Shown piece by piece: positions 1-6,679 of a stretch of 20,083 nt of DNA. The notes below the pieces were generated by a model, which was not told the origin of the DNA, did not search any database, and saw only the letters and a program-made list of their open reading frames with translations. Source of the stretch: an uncultured Collinsella sp. (GTDB taxonomy: Bacteria; Actinomycetota; Coriobacteriia; Coriobacteriales; Coriobacteriaceae); contig CAJMBB010000020.1 of assembly GCA_905211615.1 (NCBI GenBank), positions 1 to 20,083 of the forward strand, read 5' to 3'. The translations under genes were made by a program, and so were the position numbers. Position 1 is the stretch's first letter. Each line of letters opens with the position of its first letter.

Positions 1-735
1 CCCGTGCCGCTGGTGCTTCAGTTCCATGGATATCCGGGTGCGAGCCGCAGCTGGTTTGAGCAGGCGTCGTTTGCTGGCATGGGCATGGCGCTCATTGCTC
101 TCGATTGTCCTGGCCAAGGAGGCCCCTCCGAGGACATTGGTGGATTTGAGGGCACGACGGTCGCGGGCCATATCGTCGCCGGTATCGACGGCGACCCGGC
201 CAACCTCTACTATGTCCGCCTACATCAGGATATTCGCATTCTGTGCCGTATCGTTCGCGAGCTTGAGGGCATCGATCTTACCCGCGTATATGTGAACGGC
301 GCATCGCAGGGCGGCGGTTTGGGCATTGCGACCTGCGCGCTTAACAGCGAGCTTATCAATCGCGCCGCCATCCTCTATCCCTTCCTGTCGGATTTCCGCC
401 TGGTTTGGGATCTGGACGCCGACGATATTGCCTATGAGGGCCTGCGCTATTGGTCGCGCTGGTTTGACGAGGACTCGACTCGTATCGAGGAAGCCTATGC
501 CAAGCTGGCGTACTTCGATTCCAAGAACTTTGCCCCTATGGTCAAATGCCCCGTGCTGTTTGGCACGGGCACGGCCGATATCGTCTGTCCGCCGGCGACA
601 CAGTTTGCGGTGTACAACAACCTGTCCTGCGACAAGCGTCATGAGTTCTTTGAGGGCTTTGGCCACGAGGAGATTCAGGACTTTGATGATTTGATCATTC
701 CGTTTTTCTGTGAGGGAGGGGAGGCTCATGTCTAA
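1..735 (+). CDS. AXE1-family acetyl esterase (cephalosporin-C deacetylase / acetylxylan esterase-like), 5' end missing
   Basis: This is an alpha/beta-hydrolase that should remove O-acetyl groups from a sugar. The frame is open from the first base, so the N-terminus lies outside the window; the GTG at base 4 is not a credible start. Visible family marks are the oxyanion-hole segment HGYPG near codons 9-13, the nucleophile elbow GASQGGG with serine at codon 102 (bases 304-306), the acid residue in GTADIVCPP (Asp, codon 193) and the catalytic histidine in FGHEE (codon 222). All three triad residues are present, so it looks active. Its last 8 bases overlap the next gene, which encodes a degenerate relative. 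Lying at the head of a sialic-acid cluster, it may de-acetylate O-acetylated sialic acids rather than xylan; that is inference. Family call is firm, substrate unknown. Confidence 0.9.
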   Translation, partial: PVPLVLQFHGYPGASRSWFEQASFAGMGMALIALDCPGQGGPSEDIGGFEGTTVAGHIVAGIDGDPANLYYVRLHQDIRILCRIVRELEGIDLTRVYVNGASQGGGLGIATCALNSELINRAAILYPFLSDFRLVWDLDADDIAYEGLRYWSRWFDEDSTRIEEAYAKLAYFDSKNFAPMVKCPVLFGTGTADIVCPPATQFAVYNNLSCDKRHEFFEGFGHEEIQDFDDLIIPFFCEGGEAHV

Positions 736-1579
736 GTGCGAGAGCAATGTTGACGAGCTGATAGTCCCCGGGCTCGTGGGAATTCCTGGAACGGTTTCGT
801 CAAGGCTCTTCGATTTCCGGGATTGGCGCGGCGATGCTTCGGCGGATGTTTCCGAATTAGAGACAGCCGCTTCGGACCTTGAGGTTTGCGGGCTGACTGT
901 TACGGCGATTGATTTCGCCAATCCGTGCGCGCGCTACTCCGAGGTTTCCTTTGAGCTCGGCGGGTATGTCGTGCACGGCCGTTTGATTGAGCCCTCAGGC
1001 CGCGCCCGAGCATCCGAGCTTGTTCCGCTCTGTCTGATGTTTCACGACATCGATCGACCCGTGCGTGGATGGCATCACATGACGAGGTTTGCCGCCATGG
1101 GATATGCCGTGCTTGCACTAGACGACGTTGTTGCTGGTGCGGACGACCTGCAGTGGGGGATTGTTTCGCCCGCTTTTGTCGGGCGCGTCCGTTGGGGCTG
1201 CGCGTTGGCGAAGGTTGCGCGCAATCTTGATGGCATGGACCCCGACCGCATCTTTGCATGGGGCGAGGGCCTTGGCGGCGGAGTCGCGCTGGCGGTTTCT
1301 GCTTTGGATGAGCAGGGCCTCGCCTGCACGGCGGTCGCCAATCCGATTCCCGGTGGCCTCGAGGCGCTGTCGTCTCAGGTGCGCGGCTCGGTGCTCATGG
1401 GCACTTCGCTCATGGATACCGTGAGCGACCCCAAGGGTCAGTTTGCCGTGTTCAACGGTCTTGAGTGTGACCGGAGGCATATCATCTATGCCAAATACGC
1501 TCACGAGCGCATCAATGCGTTCGAAAACGAAGTCGTCGACTTCTTTAACCAAACGTTCTACCCGTGTTCTTTGGCCTAG
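728..1579 (+). CDS. AXE1-family paralogue lacking the catalytic serine (probable pseudoenzyme)
   Basis: A 283-residue protein whose ATG (728) follows a GAGGGAGGGG Shine-Dalgarno and overlaps the upstream esterase stop by 8 bases, indicating translational coupling. It aligns with the upstream esterase over the hydrolase core: shared QFAVxNxLxCDxRH segment, conserved acid position Asp230 and histidine His259. The nucleophile elbow reads GEGLGGG (residues 179-185), so glycine 181 stands where the serine should be. The oxyanion segment HGYPG has become HDIDR (106-110). About 40 residues of the cap between the elbow and the acid loop are missing, as is much of the segment before the elbow. Hydrolysis by the usual mechanism is therefore unlikely. 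The frame is intact with ordinary codon use, so it seems maintained, perhaps as a binding or structural partner of the upstream enzyme. Function unknown. Confidence 0.8.
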   Translation: MSKCESNVDELIVPGLVGIPGTVSSRLFDFRDWRGDASADVSELETAASDLEVCGLTVTAIDFANPCARYSEVSFELGGYVVHGRLIEPSGRARASELVPLCLMFHDIDRPVRGWHHMTRFAAMGYAVLALDDVVAGADDLQWGIVSPAFVGRVRWGCALAKVARNLDGMDPDRIFAWGEGLGGGVALAVSALDEQGLACTAVANPIPGGLEALSSQVRGSVLMGTSLMDTVSDPKGQFAVFNGLECDRRHIIYAKYAHERINAFENEVVDFFNQTFYPCSLA

Positions 1580-1647
1580 ACGGCCTGGACACTGCCAACA
1601 AGAGTGGGTGGCATAGGGTCGCCCGCCAGACAACTAAGGAGATTCTT

Positions 1648-2568
1648 GTGGCAACTCAGAAATTCACCGGCGTTATCCCTCCCGTCGTTGTTCCCGATAC
1701 CGAAGACCACCAGCTCGACGTTGCCTCCTTTGAGCGCAGCATCAACCGCATGATCGATGCCGGCGTCGATGGCCTGTTCTTCCTGGGCTCCTCGGGCGAG
1801 GTCGTCTTCTCCACCGACGAGCGTCGTCGCCAGATTGTCGCCGAGGCTGTGCGCATCGTCGATCACCGCGTTCCCGTTCTGGTCGGCATCATCGACACCG
1901 AGACCGAGCGCATGATCGAGCACGGCAAGGTCGCCCAGGAGCTGGGCGCCGATGCCCTCGTCGCCACCTGCCCGTTCTATGCCCTGCAGGGCATGACCGA
2001 GGTCGAGGAGCACTTCCGCATCCTGCACGAGGAACTCGACCTGCCCATCTTCGCTTACGACATCCCCGTGTGCGTCCACACCAAGCTTCCCTGGAAGCTC
2101 CTTGCCAAGCTCGGCGCCGAGGGCGTCCTGGCCGGCGTCAAGGATTCCTCGGGCGATGACATCTCGTTCCGCTACCTCGTTCAGGAGAATGAGAAGAACG
2201 GCCATCCGATGAGCATCCTCACCGGTCACGAGGTTGTTGTCGATGGCGCCTACCTCGGTGGCGCCGACGGTTCCGTCCCGGGTCTCGCCAACGTTGAGCC
2301 CGAGGGCTACGTGCGCCAGTGGAAGGCCGCTCAGGCCGGTGACTGGGCTACCGTCAAGGCCGAGCAGGATCGCCTCAATGAGATTTCGCACATCTGGGAT
2401 GTCACCTCGGGCGTCCAGGGCTATGCCGGTGGCGTCGGCGCCTTCAAGACCGCTATGAACCTCATGGGCATCTTCGACAGCCCGACCATGCCGCGCCCGG
2501 TGAAGGCCATGACCGGCGAGAACGTCGAGGCGATTAAGAAGGTCCTCCAGGACAACGGTCTCCTGTAA
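1648..2568 (+). CDS. nanA: N-acetylneuraminate lyase (DapA/NanA superfamily aldolase)
   Basis: A 306-residue class I aldolase expected to cleave N-acetylneuraminate into N-acetylmannosamine and pyruvate in the cytoplasm. The start is GTG 1648, because AAGGAG at 1636-1641 sits six bases before it and the family N-terminus (FTGVIPPVVVP) begins just after; the frame itself extends further upstream. Motifs: GSSGE at 47-51, Tyr137 in AYDIPV and the Schiff-base lysine Lys165 in GVKDSSGD. Tyr137 and Lys165 fall at the numbers known for E. coli NanA. The same fold includes dihydrodipicolinate synthase and other aldolases, and GVKDSSGD is not diagnostic. The sialate call leans on neighbours: a ROK kinase and NanE directly downstream. 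A large inverted repeat separates it from the kinase gene. Confidence 0.82.
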   Translation: MATQKFTGVIPPVVVPDTEDHQLDVASFERSINRMIDAGVDGLFFLGSSGEVVFSTDERRRQIVAEAVRIVDHRVPVLVGIIDTETERMIEHGKVAQELGADALVATCPFYALQGMTEVEEHFRILHEELDLPIFAYDIPVCVHTKLPWKLLAKLGAEGVLAGVKDSSGDDISFRYLVQENEKNGHPMSILTGHEVVVDGAYLGGADGSVPGLANVEPEGYVRQWKAAQAGDWATVKAEQDRLNEISHIWDVTSGVQGYAGGVGAFKTAMNLMGIFDSPTMPRPVKAMTGENVEAIKKVLQDNGLL

Positions 2569-2573
2569 AGCTT

Positions 2574-2665
2574 CCCCAGGCACCCGATCTTGGGGCTCAA
2601 GTGGTCGGGCGTGACCCATTAGGTCAACGCCCGACCACTTTCACCCCAACCTCGGGCACCTGGGA
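2574..2665. repeat. Long imperfect inverted repeat between nanA and nanK
   Basis: Two arms of about 42 bases pair around a five-base centre near 2617-2621. The inner 14 bases match perfectly (AAGTGGTCGGGCGT at 2599-2612 with its complement at 2627-2640), followed inward by GACC/GGTC with one bulge. The outer part (CCCAGG at 2575-2580 with CCTGGG at 2659-2664, plus CCCGA and TTGGGG blocks) pairs with three short mismatched patches. No U-run follows, so it is a poor intrinsic terminator. It may stabilise or process the nanA transcript, or be a dispersed palindromic element. Confidence 0.75.
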
Positions 2666-2738
2666 AACCTTTATCATGCTGCGGCGATAACACCGCCTTC
2701 ATTTCCTGTAGTTGTTTTTATCTCCTAAGGAGAACGAC

Positions 2739-3704
2739 ATGGAGAACAAGTACGTCTGCTCTGTCGATATCGGCGGAACTAAGATCGCGACCGCCATCAT
2801 GGAGTACCCGGCTGACGGCAGTGCGCCCCATCCCGTATTTGAGGCCGAGGTTCCTACCGAGGCCCAGGAGGGCGGCGAGGCCGTCTTCCAACGTATCGAG
2901 GCGTCCATCAAGGCCGCTCTTGAGGCGAATCCCGATGTCGAGGTCCTCGGTGTCGGTATCGGTGCCGCAGGCGTCGTCGATCCCAAGACGGGCGCCATCG
3001 CGTATGCCAACGAGATCATGCCCGGCTGGTCCGGCGTTCAGTTGGGGCCGCGTCTGCGCGAAGACCTTGGTCTTCCCGTTGCCGTGGTGGGCGACGTGCA
3101 GGCTCATGCTCTGGGCGAGGCCCACTGGGGCGTCGGCAAGGGCAAGTTCTCCGTCTTGTGTCTGGGCATCGGTACGGGCATCGGCGGCGCATATGTCGAG
3201 AACGGCCGCGTGATGCAGGGCTTCCATGGTGCTGCCGGTCATATGGGCCACATCGAGTGCTCGGCTGCCGCTGGCATTCCCTGCGCCTGCGGACGTTCTG
3301 GTCATCTTGAGTCGGTTGCTTCGGGCACTTCCATTGGTCGTATGTACGATGAGCGCTTCGGTCGCGTCGACCCCAGCCGTCCTTCGGTCGGTCGCGACGT
3401 GAACGACCTGTGCCGTGCGGGCGACGCAAAGGCGGCCGAGGTCATCCATGACGCCGGCTTTGCGCTGGGTGCCAGCTTGGGCTCGCTCGCTAACATTCTG
3501 GACCCTGAGGTCATCGTGCTTTCGGGCGGCGTGATTCACCAAGGTCCCGATTGGCGTTCGCAGACGTGGAAGGATTCGGTGCACGAGGGCTATGCCAGCC
3601 AGGCGCTCGATCCGCTTCAGGACACGCCGATCCTTATCGGTTCTCTGGAGGGTGATGCTCCACTCATCGGTGCCGCCGAACACCTTCTTGCATCGTTGAA
3701 GTAA
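2739..3704 (+). CDS. nanK: ROK-family sugar kinase, probable N-acetylmannosamine kinase
   Basis: A 321-residue ROK kinase that would phosphorylate N-acetylmannosamine at O6 using ATP. ATG 2739 is chosen because AAGGAG lies at 2727-2732 with six bases between. The N-terminal phosphate loop is DIGGTK (10-15), the likely catalytic base Asp119 lies in VVGDVQAH, and the ATP-binding glycine segment is GIGTGIGG (143-150). The ROK metal region reads GHMGH (167-171), then CACGRSGHLE (182-191). The usual third zinc cysteine is His189, giving a candidate set His171, Cys182, Cys184, His189. His168 takes the place of the glutamate of the common GEIGH motif; as I recall E. coli NanK also has GHIGH there, which favours ManNAc over glucose. 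Its position between nanA and nanE supports NanK; a glucokinase is the main alternative. Confidence 0.8.
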   Translation: MENKYVCSVDIGGTKIATAIMEYPADGSAPHPVFEAEVPTEAQEGGEAVFQRIEASIKAALEANPDVEVLGVGIGAAGVVDPKTGAIAYANEIMPGWSGVQLGPRLREDLGLPVAVVGDVQAHALGEAHWGVGKGKFSVLCLGIGTGIGGAYVENGRVMQGFHGAAGHMGHIECSAAAGIPCACGRSGHLESVASGTSIGRMYDERFGRVDPSRPSVGRDVNDLCRAGDAKAAEVIHDAGFALGASLGSLANILDPEVIVLSGGVIHQGPDWRSQTWKDSVHEGYASQALDPLQDTPILIGSLEGDAPLIGAAEHLLASLK

Positions 3705-3722
3705 ACATAACTACCAAGTGCG

Positions 3723-3826
3723 CCTTCTGAGGTGCCGCAGATTGACGTGAAAGAGGAGCGAAGCGTACTTCGGTACGTGAGCGACGGTTTGAACGTCAAG
3801 GTGCGGTGTCTCAGAAGGCTGTTTTT
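3723..3826 (+). terminator. Branched hairpin with U-run between nanK and nanE (terminator or attenuator)
   Basis: Outer arms CCTTCTGAG (3723-3731) and CTCAGAAGG (3810-3818) are perfect complements, continued inward by CCGCA (3735-3739) with TGCGG (3802-3806) and TTGACGT (3742-3748) with ACGTCAA (3793-3799). An inner hairpin CGTAC-TTCG-GTACG occupies 3764-3777 with a stable UUCG tetraloop. CTGTTTTT follows at 3819-3826, giving an intrinsic-terminator shape. Because nanE starts only 19 bases later, it must be read through, attenuated or processed if nanE belongs to the same transcript. Confidence 0.65.
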
Positions 3827-3844
3827 AGAAAGGTTGAGTCGAAC

Positions 3845-4531
3845 ATGACCGTCGATCCTTTGATTCAATCCCTGAAGGGCAAGCTCGTCGTGAGCGTTCA
3901 GGCGTATATGGGCGAGCCGCTTCGTACGCCCGAGACCATGGCTCAAATGTCTCGCGCTTGCGAGCTCGGCGGTGCCGCCGCCATTCGCTGCCAGGGCCTT
4001 GCCGACATTGCCGCCATTAAGGGTCGCTGTGAGGTTCCTGTTATCGGCCTGTGGAAGGATGGGCACGAGGGCGTTTACATCACGCCGACGCTGCGCCACG
4101 CTCGCGCCTGCGTTGCTGCGGGTGCCGATATCGTGGCGATTGACGCCACCGATCGCCCACGTCCCGATGGCAAGTCGGTCGAGGATACCTTCCGCCCGCT
4201 GCACGAGGAGGGCGTGCTCCTGATGGCCGACTGTGCCACCATCGAGGATATTCGTCGTGCTGTCGACATGGGCTTCGACCTGGTGTCCACCACGCTTTCT
4301 CATGGTGTTGCCGCTATCGACTGCACCATGGCCGATGGCCCCGATCTGCCGCTTCTGCGTCAGGCGACCGAGGAATTCCCCGGTCTTCCCATCATCTGCG
4401 AGGGCCGCGTGCACACGCCCGAGGAGGCCCGCGCCGCGATTGATGCGGGCGCCTGGGCCGTTGTCGTCGGCACCGCCATCACGCACCCCACGAGTATTAC
4501 AAGTTGGTTCAAGGCTGCGCTTGAGGCGTAA
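3845..4531 (+). CDS. nanE: N-acetylmannosamine-6-phosphate 2-epimerase
   Basis: A 228-residue TIM-barrel enzyme that converts N-acetylmannosamine-6-phosphate to N-acetylglucosamine-6-phosphate, the last dedicated step before the amino-sugar pathway. Family marks: Lys71 in GLWKDGH (catalytic lysine, equivalent to the GLIK segment), IVAIDAT with Asp100, STTLSHG (148-154), the catalytic-type glutamate Glu186 in ICEGRVHTPEEA, and VVVGTAITHP (207-215) for the phosphate. Length matches the usual 220-235 residues. ATG 3845 is preferred over an in-frame codon 39 bases upstream, which lies inside the preceding hairpin; the ribosome site is modest (AAAGG ending 11 bases before the start). It closes the nan cluster. 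Confidence 0.93.
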   Translation: MTVDPLIQSLKGKLVVSVQAYMGEPLRTPETMAQMSRACELGGAAAIRCQGLADIAAIKGRCEVPVIGLWKDGHEGVYITPTLRHARACVAAGADIVAIDATDRPRPDGKSVEDTFRPLHEEGVLLMADCATIEDIRRAVDMGFDLVSTTLSHGVAAIDCTMADGPDLPLLRQATEEFPGLPIICEGRVHTPEEARAAIDAGAWAVVVGTAITHPTSITSWFKAALEA

Positions 4532-4582
4532 GACAGGCCTCGTATCCGCTTGGGGCGGTATACTCAATAAAGGCAATTGATC

Positions 4583-4618
4583 GCGCGGGATCCGCTGGCC
4601 GGGTCCCGCGCTTGTTTT
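4583..4618 (+). terminator. Intrinsic terminator after nanE
   Basis: GCGCGGGA (4583-4590) pairs with TCCCGCGC (4604-4611), with further partial pairing inside, followed by TTGTTTT (4612-4618). It separates the nan cluster from rapZ, whose Shine-Dalgarno begins at the next base. A lone TATACT at 4559-4564 upstream lacks a matching -35 box and is not called as a promoter. Confidence 0.75.
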
Positions 4619-4629
4619 AGGAGGCACAC

Positions 4630-5550
4630 ATGCAAAAGGGAGATGCCATGGATGCGGCGGAGCGCTCGGAGCGCATCCCCGATATCGTCATCATCACCGG
4701 AATGTCCGGATCGGGCCGAACGCAGGCCATGCATGTGTTCGAGGACATGGGCTATTTTTGCATCGACAACTTGCCTCCGCGTCTGATCGCCCAGCTTGCC
4801 GAACTCGTCGGCATCAATACGGGCGTGGGCAGGCATCTTGCCGTCACCTGCGACCTGCGCAGCCAGGGCTTGTTCGATGAGCTGCTCGATGCCGTTGCCG
4901 CGCTCGAGGAGCGCGAGATGAGCTGTGACATCGTGTTTCTCGAGGCCTCTGACGAGGTGCTGATCCGTCGTTATAGCGAAAACCGCCGCCGCCATCCCAT
5001 TGCCAAGCCGGGGGAGACTACGGCCGATGCGATTCAGCGCGAGCGCCTGCAGCTGCAGGGCGTTCGCGACCGAGCTGACATGATTATCGATACGAGCCGC
5101 TTGCGCACTTCTGCTCTGCGCAATAAATTGCGCATGGCGTTCTCCGAGCTGTCCGACCAGCAGCTCATGGACGTTCACGTGTTCTCGTTTGGCTTTAAGC
5201 ACGGCATGCCCGTCGAGGCGGACATTATGATCGACGTCCGCTTCCTGCCCAATCCGTTCTACGATCCCGAGATGCGCACCATGACCGGTCTCGATAAAAA
5301 GGTCTCCGATTTTGTTTTGGACCATCCCAAGACCCAGGAGTTCTGGAAGGCCTGGACGCAGCTGCTCGATACGGTGATGCCGGGCTATATCGCGGAGGGC
5401 AAGCCGCAGCTTTCTATCGCCATCGGCTGTACGGGCGGTCAACACCGCAGCGTTGCCATCGCCGAGGCCACGGCACGTTATTTGGAAGGCGCCCAATATC
5501 ACGTGAGCATTTCCCATCGCGACCTGTCGCGCGCCAACACGAAAGCATAG
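4630..5550 (+). CDS. rapZ: RapZ/YvcJ-family nucleotide-binding protein (RNase adapter homologue)
   Basis: A 306-residue P-loop NTPase family protein. In E. coli RapZ guides RNase E to the GlmZ small RNA; in Gram-positive bacteria YvcJ binds nucleotides and its molecular role is less clear. AGGAGG at 4619-4624 lies five bases before ATG 4630; a second in-frame ATG at 4648 is possible. The Walker A loop is GMSGSGRT (24-31), with arginine where many homologues have lysine, as is common in actinobacterial members. The C-terminal domain carries the family-typical DVRFLPNPFYDP and the GCTGGQHRSVAIAE segment, both intact. It ends six bases before whiA, so the two are probably co-transcribed. The usual third partner, yvcK, is absent. 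Confidence 0.92.
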   Translation: MQKGDAMDAAERSERIPDIVIITGMSGSGRTQAMHVFEDMGYFCIDNLPPRLIAQLAELVGINTGVGRHLAVTCDLRSQGLFDELLDAVAALEEREMSCDIVFLEASDEVLIRRYSENRRRHPIAKPGETTADAIQRERLQLQGVRDRADMIIDTSRLRTSALRNKLRMAFSELSDQQLMDVHVFSFGFKHGMPVEADIMIDVRFLPNPFYDPEMRTMTGLDKKVSDFVLDHPKTQEFWKAWTQLLDTVMPGYIAEGKPQLSIAIGCTGGQHRSVAIAEATARYLEGAQYHVSISHRDLSRANTKA

Positions 5551-5556
5551 GCCTGC

Positions 5557-6486
5557 ATGTCGTTTACCGCCGAGGTGCGTGACGAGCTCGCGCGCTGCGA
5601 ACCCGAATGTGAATACTGCGATTTGTCGACGCTTGCCGCCCTGACGCGTGTGAGCGGTACACTTTCGCTGGCCGGCTCCGGGCGGTATCGTTTGACGGTC
5701 GCGACCGAGACGGGTGCCGTCGCGCGCACGATGATCACACTGACGCATCGCATCCTTAAGCTCAAAACGGAATTCACCGTTCGTAAATCGGTCTTGCATA
5801 AGGTCCGTAACTATCTCATTACCCTGCCCGATCAGCCCGACCTGGACAAGGCTCTGGTGCTGCTGGGCATTCTCGACCGCAGGGGAGGGCTCGTCGCTGG
5901 TGTTCCCCGGCACATCGTTGCCCGTCCCTGCTGCAGGCTTGCCTACATCCGCGGCGCGCTCATCGCCGGCGGTTTCGTGGCCGATCCCCGCGGCGACTTT
6001 CATTTGGAGATCGCGGTGCAGGGCGAGCAGTATGCTCGGGGTCTTTGCGATCTATTGGAGCAGATTGGGGTCCATGCGCGCGTTAACGCGCGGCGCGGAT
6101 CCTTTGCTGTCTACATTAAGAGCGCCGAGGAGATCGAGCAGCTCCTAAAGCTGATTGGTGCCAAGCGCAGCGTTGCCGAGATTGAGGAGGCGCGCGCGGT
6201 CAAATTGGTTAAGAACGACGTAAACCGTCGCGTGAATGCCGAACTGGCCAATCAGACCAGAAGTGCGGGTGCCGCCCAGCATCAGCTTGCGTTGATCGAT
6301 GAGCTCGAACAGCGGGGTTTGCGCGACACGCTTCCGGACGCCTTGGCAGTCTTTTGCGACCTGCGCGAGCGCTATCCCGATCTGTCGCTGCGCGATCTGG
6401 GCGAGATGGCTGACCCTCCCTTGTCGAAGTCTGCCCTGTACCATCGCGTTTTGAGGCTTGAAAAGCTCATTGAAGCAAACAAGTAG
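5557..6486 (+). CDS. whiA: Sporulation/cell-division regulator WhiA homologue
   Basis: A 309-residue DNA-binding protein with an N-terminal LAGLIDADG-like fold lacking nuclease activity and a C-terminal helix-turn-helix. WhiA controls sporulation septation in Streptomyces and affects division in Firmicutes; in a non-sporulating host it presumably serves cell division. Visible marks are MSFTAEVRDELAR at the start, RPCCRLAYIRGALIAGG in the middle, the linker VKNDVNRRVNAELANQ, and the helix-turn-helix LSLRDLGEMADPPLSKSALYHR near the end. Near the N-terminus, Cys14, Cys18 and Cys21 form CxxxCxxC, where many homologues have a cysteine pair. No strong Shine-Dalgarno precedes ATG 5557, so translation may depend on coupling with rapZ. 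Confidence 0.92.
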   Translation: MSFTAEVRDELARCEPECEYCDLSTLAALTRVSGTLSLAGSGRYRLTVATETGAVARTMITLTHRILKLKTEFTVRKSVLHKVRNYLITLPDQPDLDKALVLLGILDRRGGLVAGVPRHIVARPCCRLAYIRGALIAGGFVADPRGDFHLEIAVQGEQYARGLCDLLEQIGVHARVNARRGSFAVYIKSAEEIEQLLKLIGAKRSVAEIEEARAVKLVKNDVNRRVNAELANQTRSAGAAQHQLALIDELEQRGLRDTLPDALAVFCDLRERYPDLSLRDLGEMADPPLSKSALYHRVLRLEKLIEANK

Positions 6487-6531
6487 TTTGAAGTATCGAC
6501 TTATATACGGATTTAGCTGCTATTTTATTCT

Positions 6532-6545
6532 TTAAAACGTTTTAA
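6532..6545. promoter_or_regulatory. Perfect 14-bp palindrome upstream of gap (candidate operator)
   Basis: TTAAAACGTTTTAA is a perfect palindrome in the AT-rich stretch between whiA and gap. A LacI/CcpA-type or other dimeric regulator site is possible from the central CG and symmetry. No regulator gene is adjacent, so the partner is unknown. Confidence 0.4.
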
Positions 6546-6560
6546 CGTAAATTTGATTTT

Positions 6561-6607
6561 CAATTTCGAGCATTCTCGTGAAATTCAAGTCAAAAAAAAG
6601 GTATATT
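6561..6607 (+). promoter_or_regulatory. Probable gap promoter region with overlapping dyad
   Basis: A TATATT -10-like box lies at 6602-6607. The -35 region about 17 bases upstream (TGAAAT, 6579-6584) is weak. It overlaps an inverted repeat, CAATTTCGAG (6561-6570) with CTCGTGAAATT (6575-6585) around CATT, so a repressor or activator could act here. The sequence drop in GC across 6490-6610 also fits a promoter. Exact boxes are uncertain. Confidence 0.45.
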
Positions 6608-6627
6608 AGGCGAGTGGTTAGTTTGTG

Positions 6628-6662
6628 GGCCTCAACGGCGGGCGCTGTAGCTCGCGGGGGCC
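6628..6662 (+). other. 5' leader hairpin just ahead of the gap ribosome site
   Basis: GGCCTC (6628-6633) pairs with GGGGCC (6657-6662), and inside it GCGGGC (6638-6643) pairs with GCTCGC (6650-6655) around a six-base loop. The structure ends six bases before the AAAGGAG Shine-Dalgarno at 6668-6674, leaving the site free. It may protect this highly expressed mRNA from 5' decay. Confidence 0.5.
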
Positions 6663-6679
6663 TTACGAAAGGAGACACA

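Noticed and set aside
1564..1647. Upstream extension of nanA to an earlier in-frame codon
   Set aside because: The extension has no family similarity and overlaps the esterase paralogue end, while GTG 1648 has an ideal AAGGAG six bases away.
1648..2568. Annotation as dihydrodipicolinate synthase (dapA)
   Set aside because: The superfamily allows it, but the direct neighbours are nanK and nanE and there are no lysine-pathway genes; NanA is the better call, though not proven.
3723..3826. CRISPR-like repeat
   Set aside because: It is a single inverted repeat, not a series of direct repeats with spacers; no other array-like structure was seen in the window.
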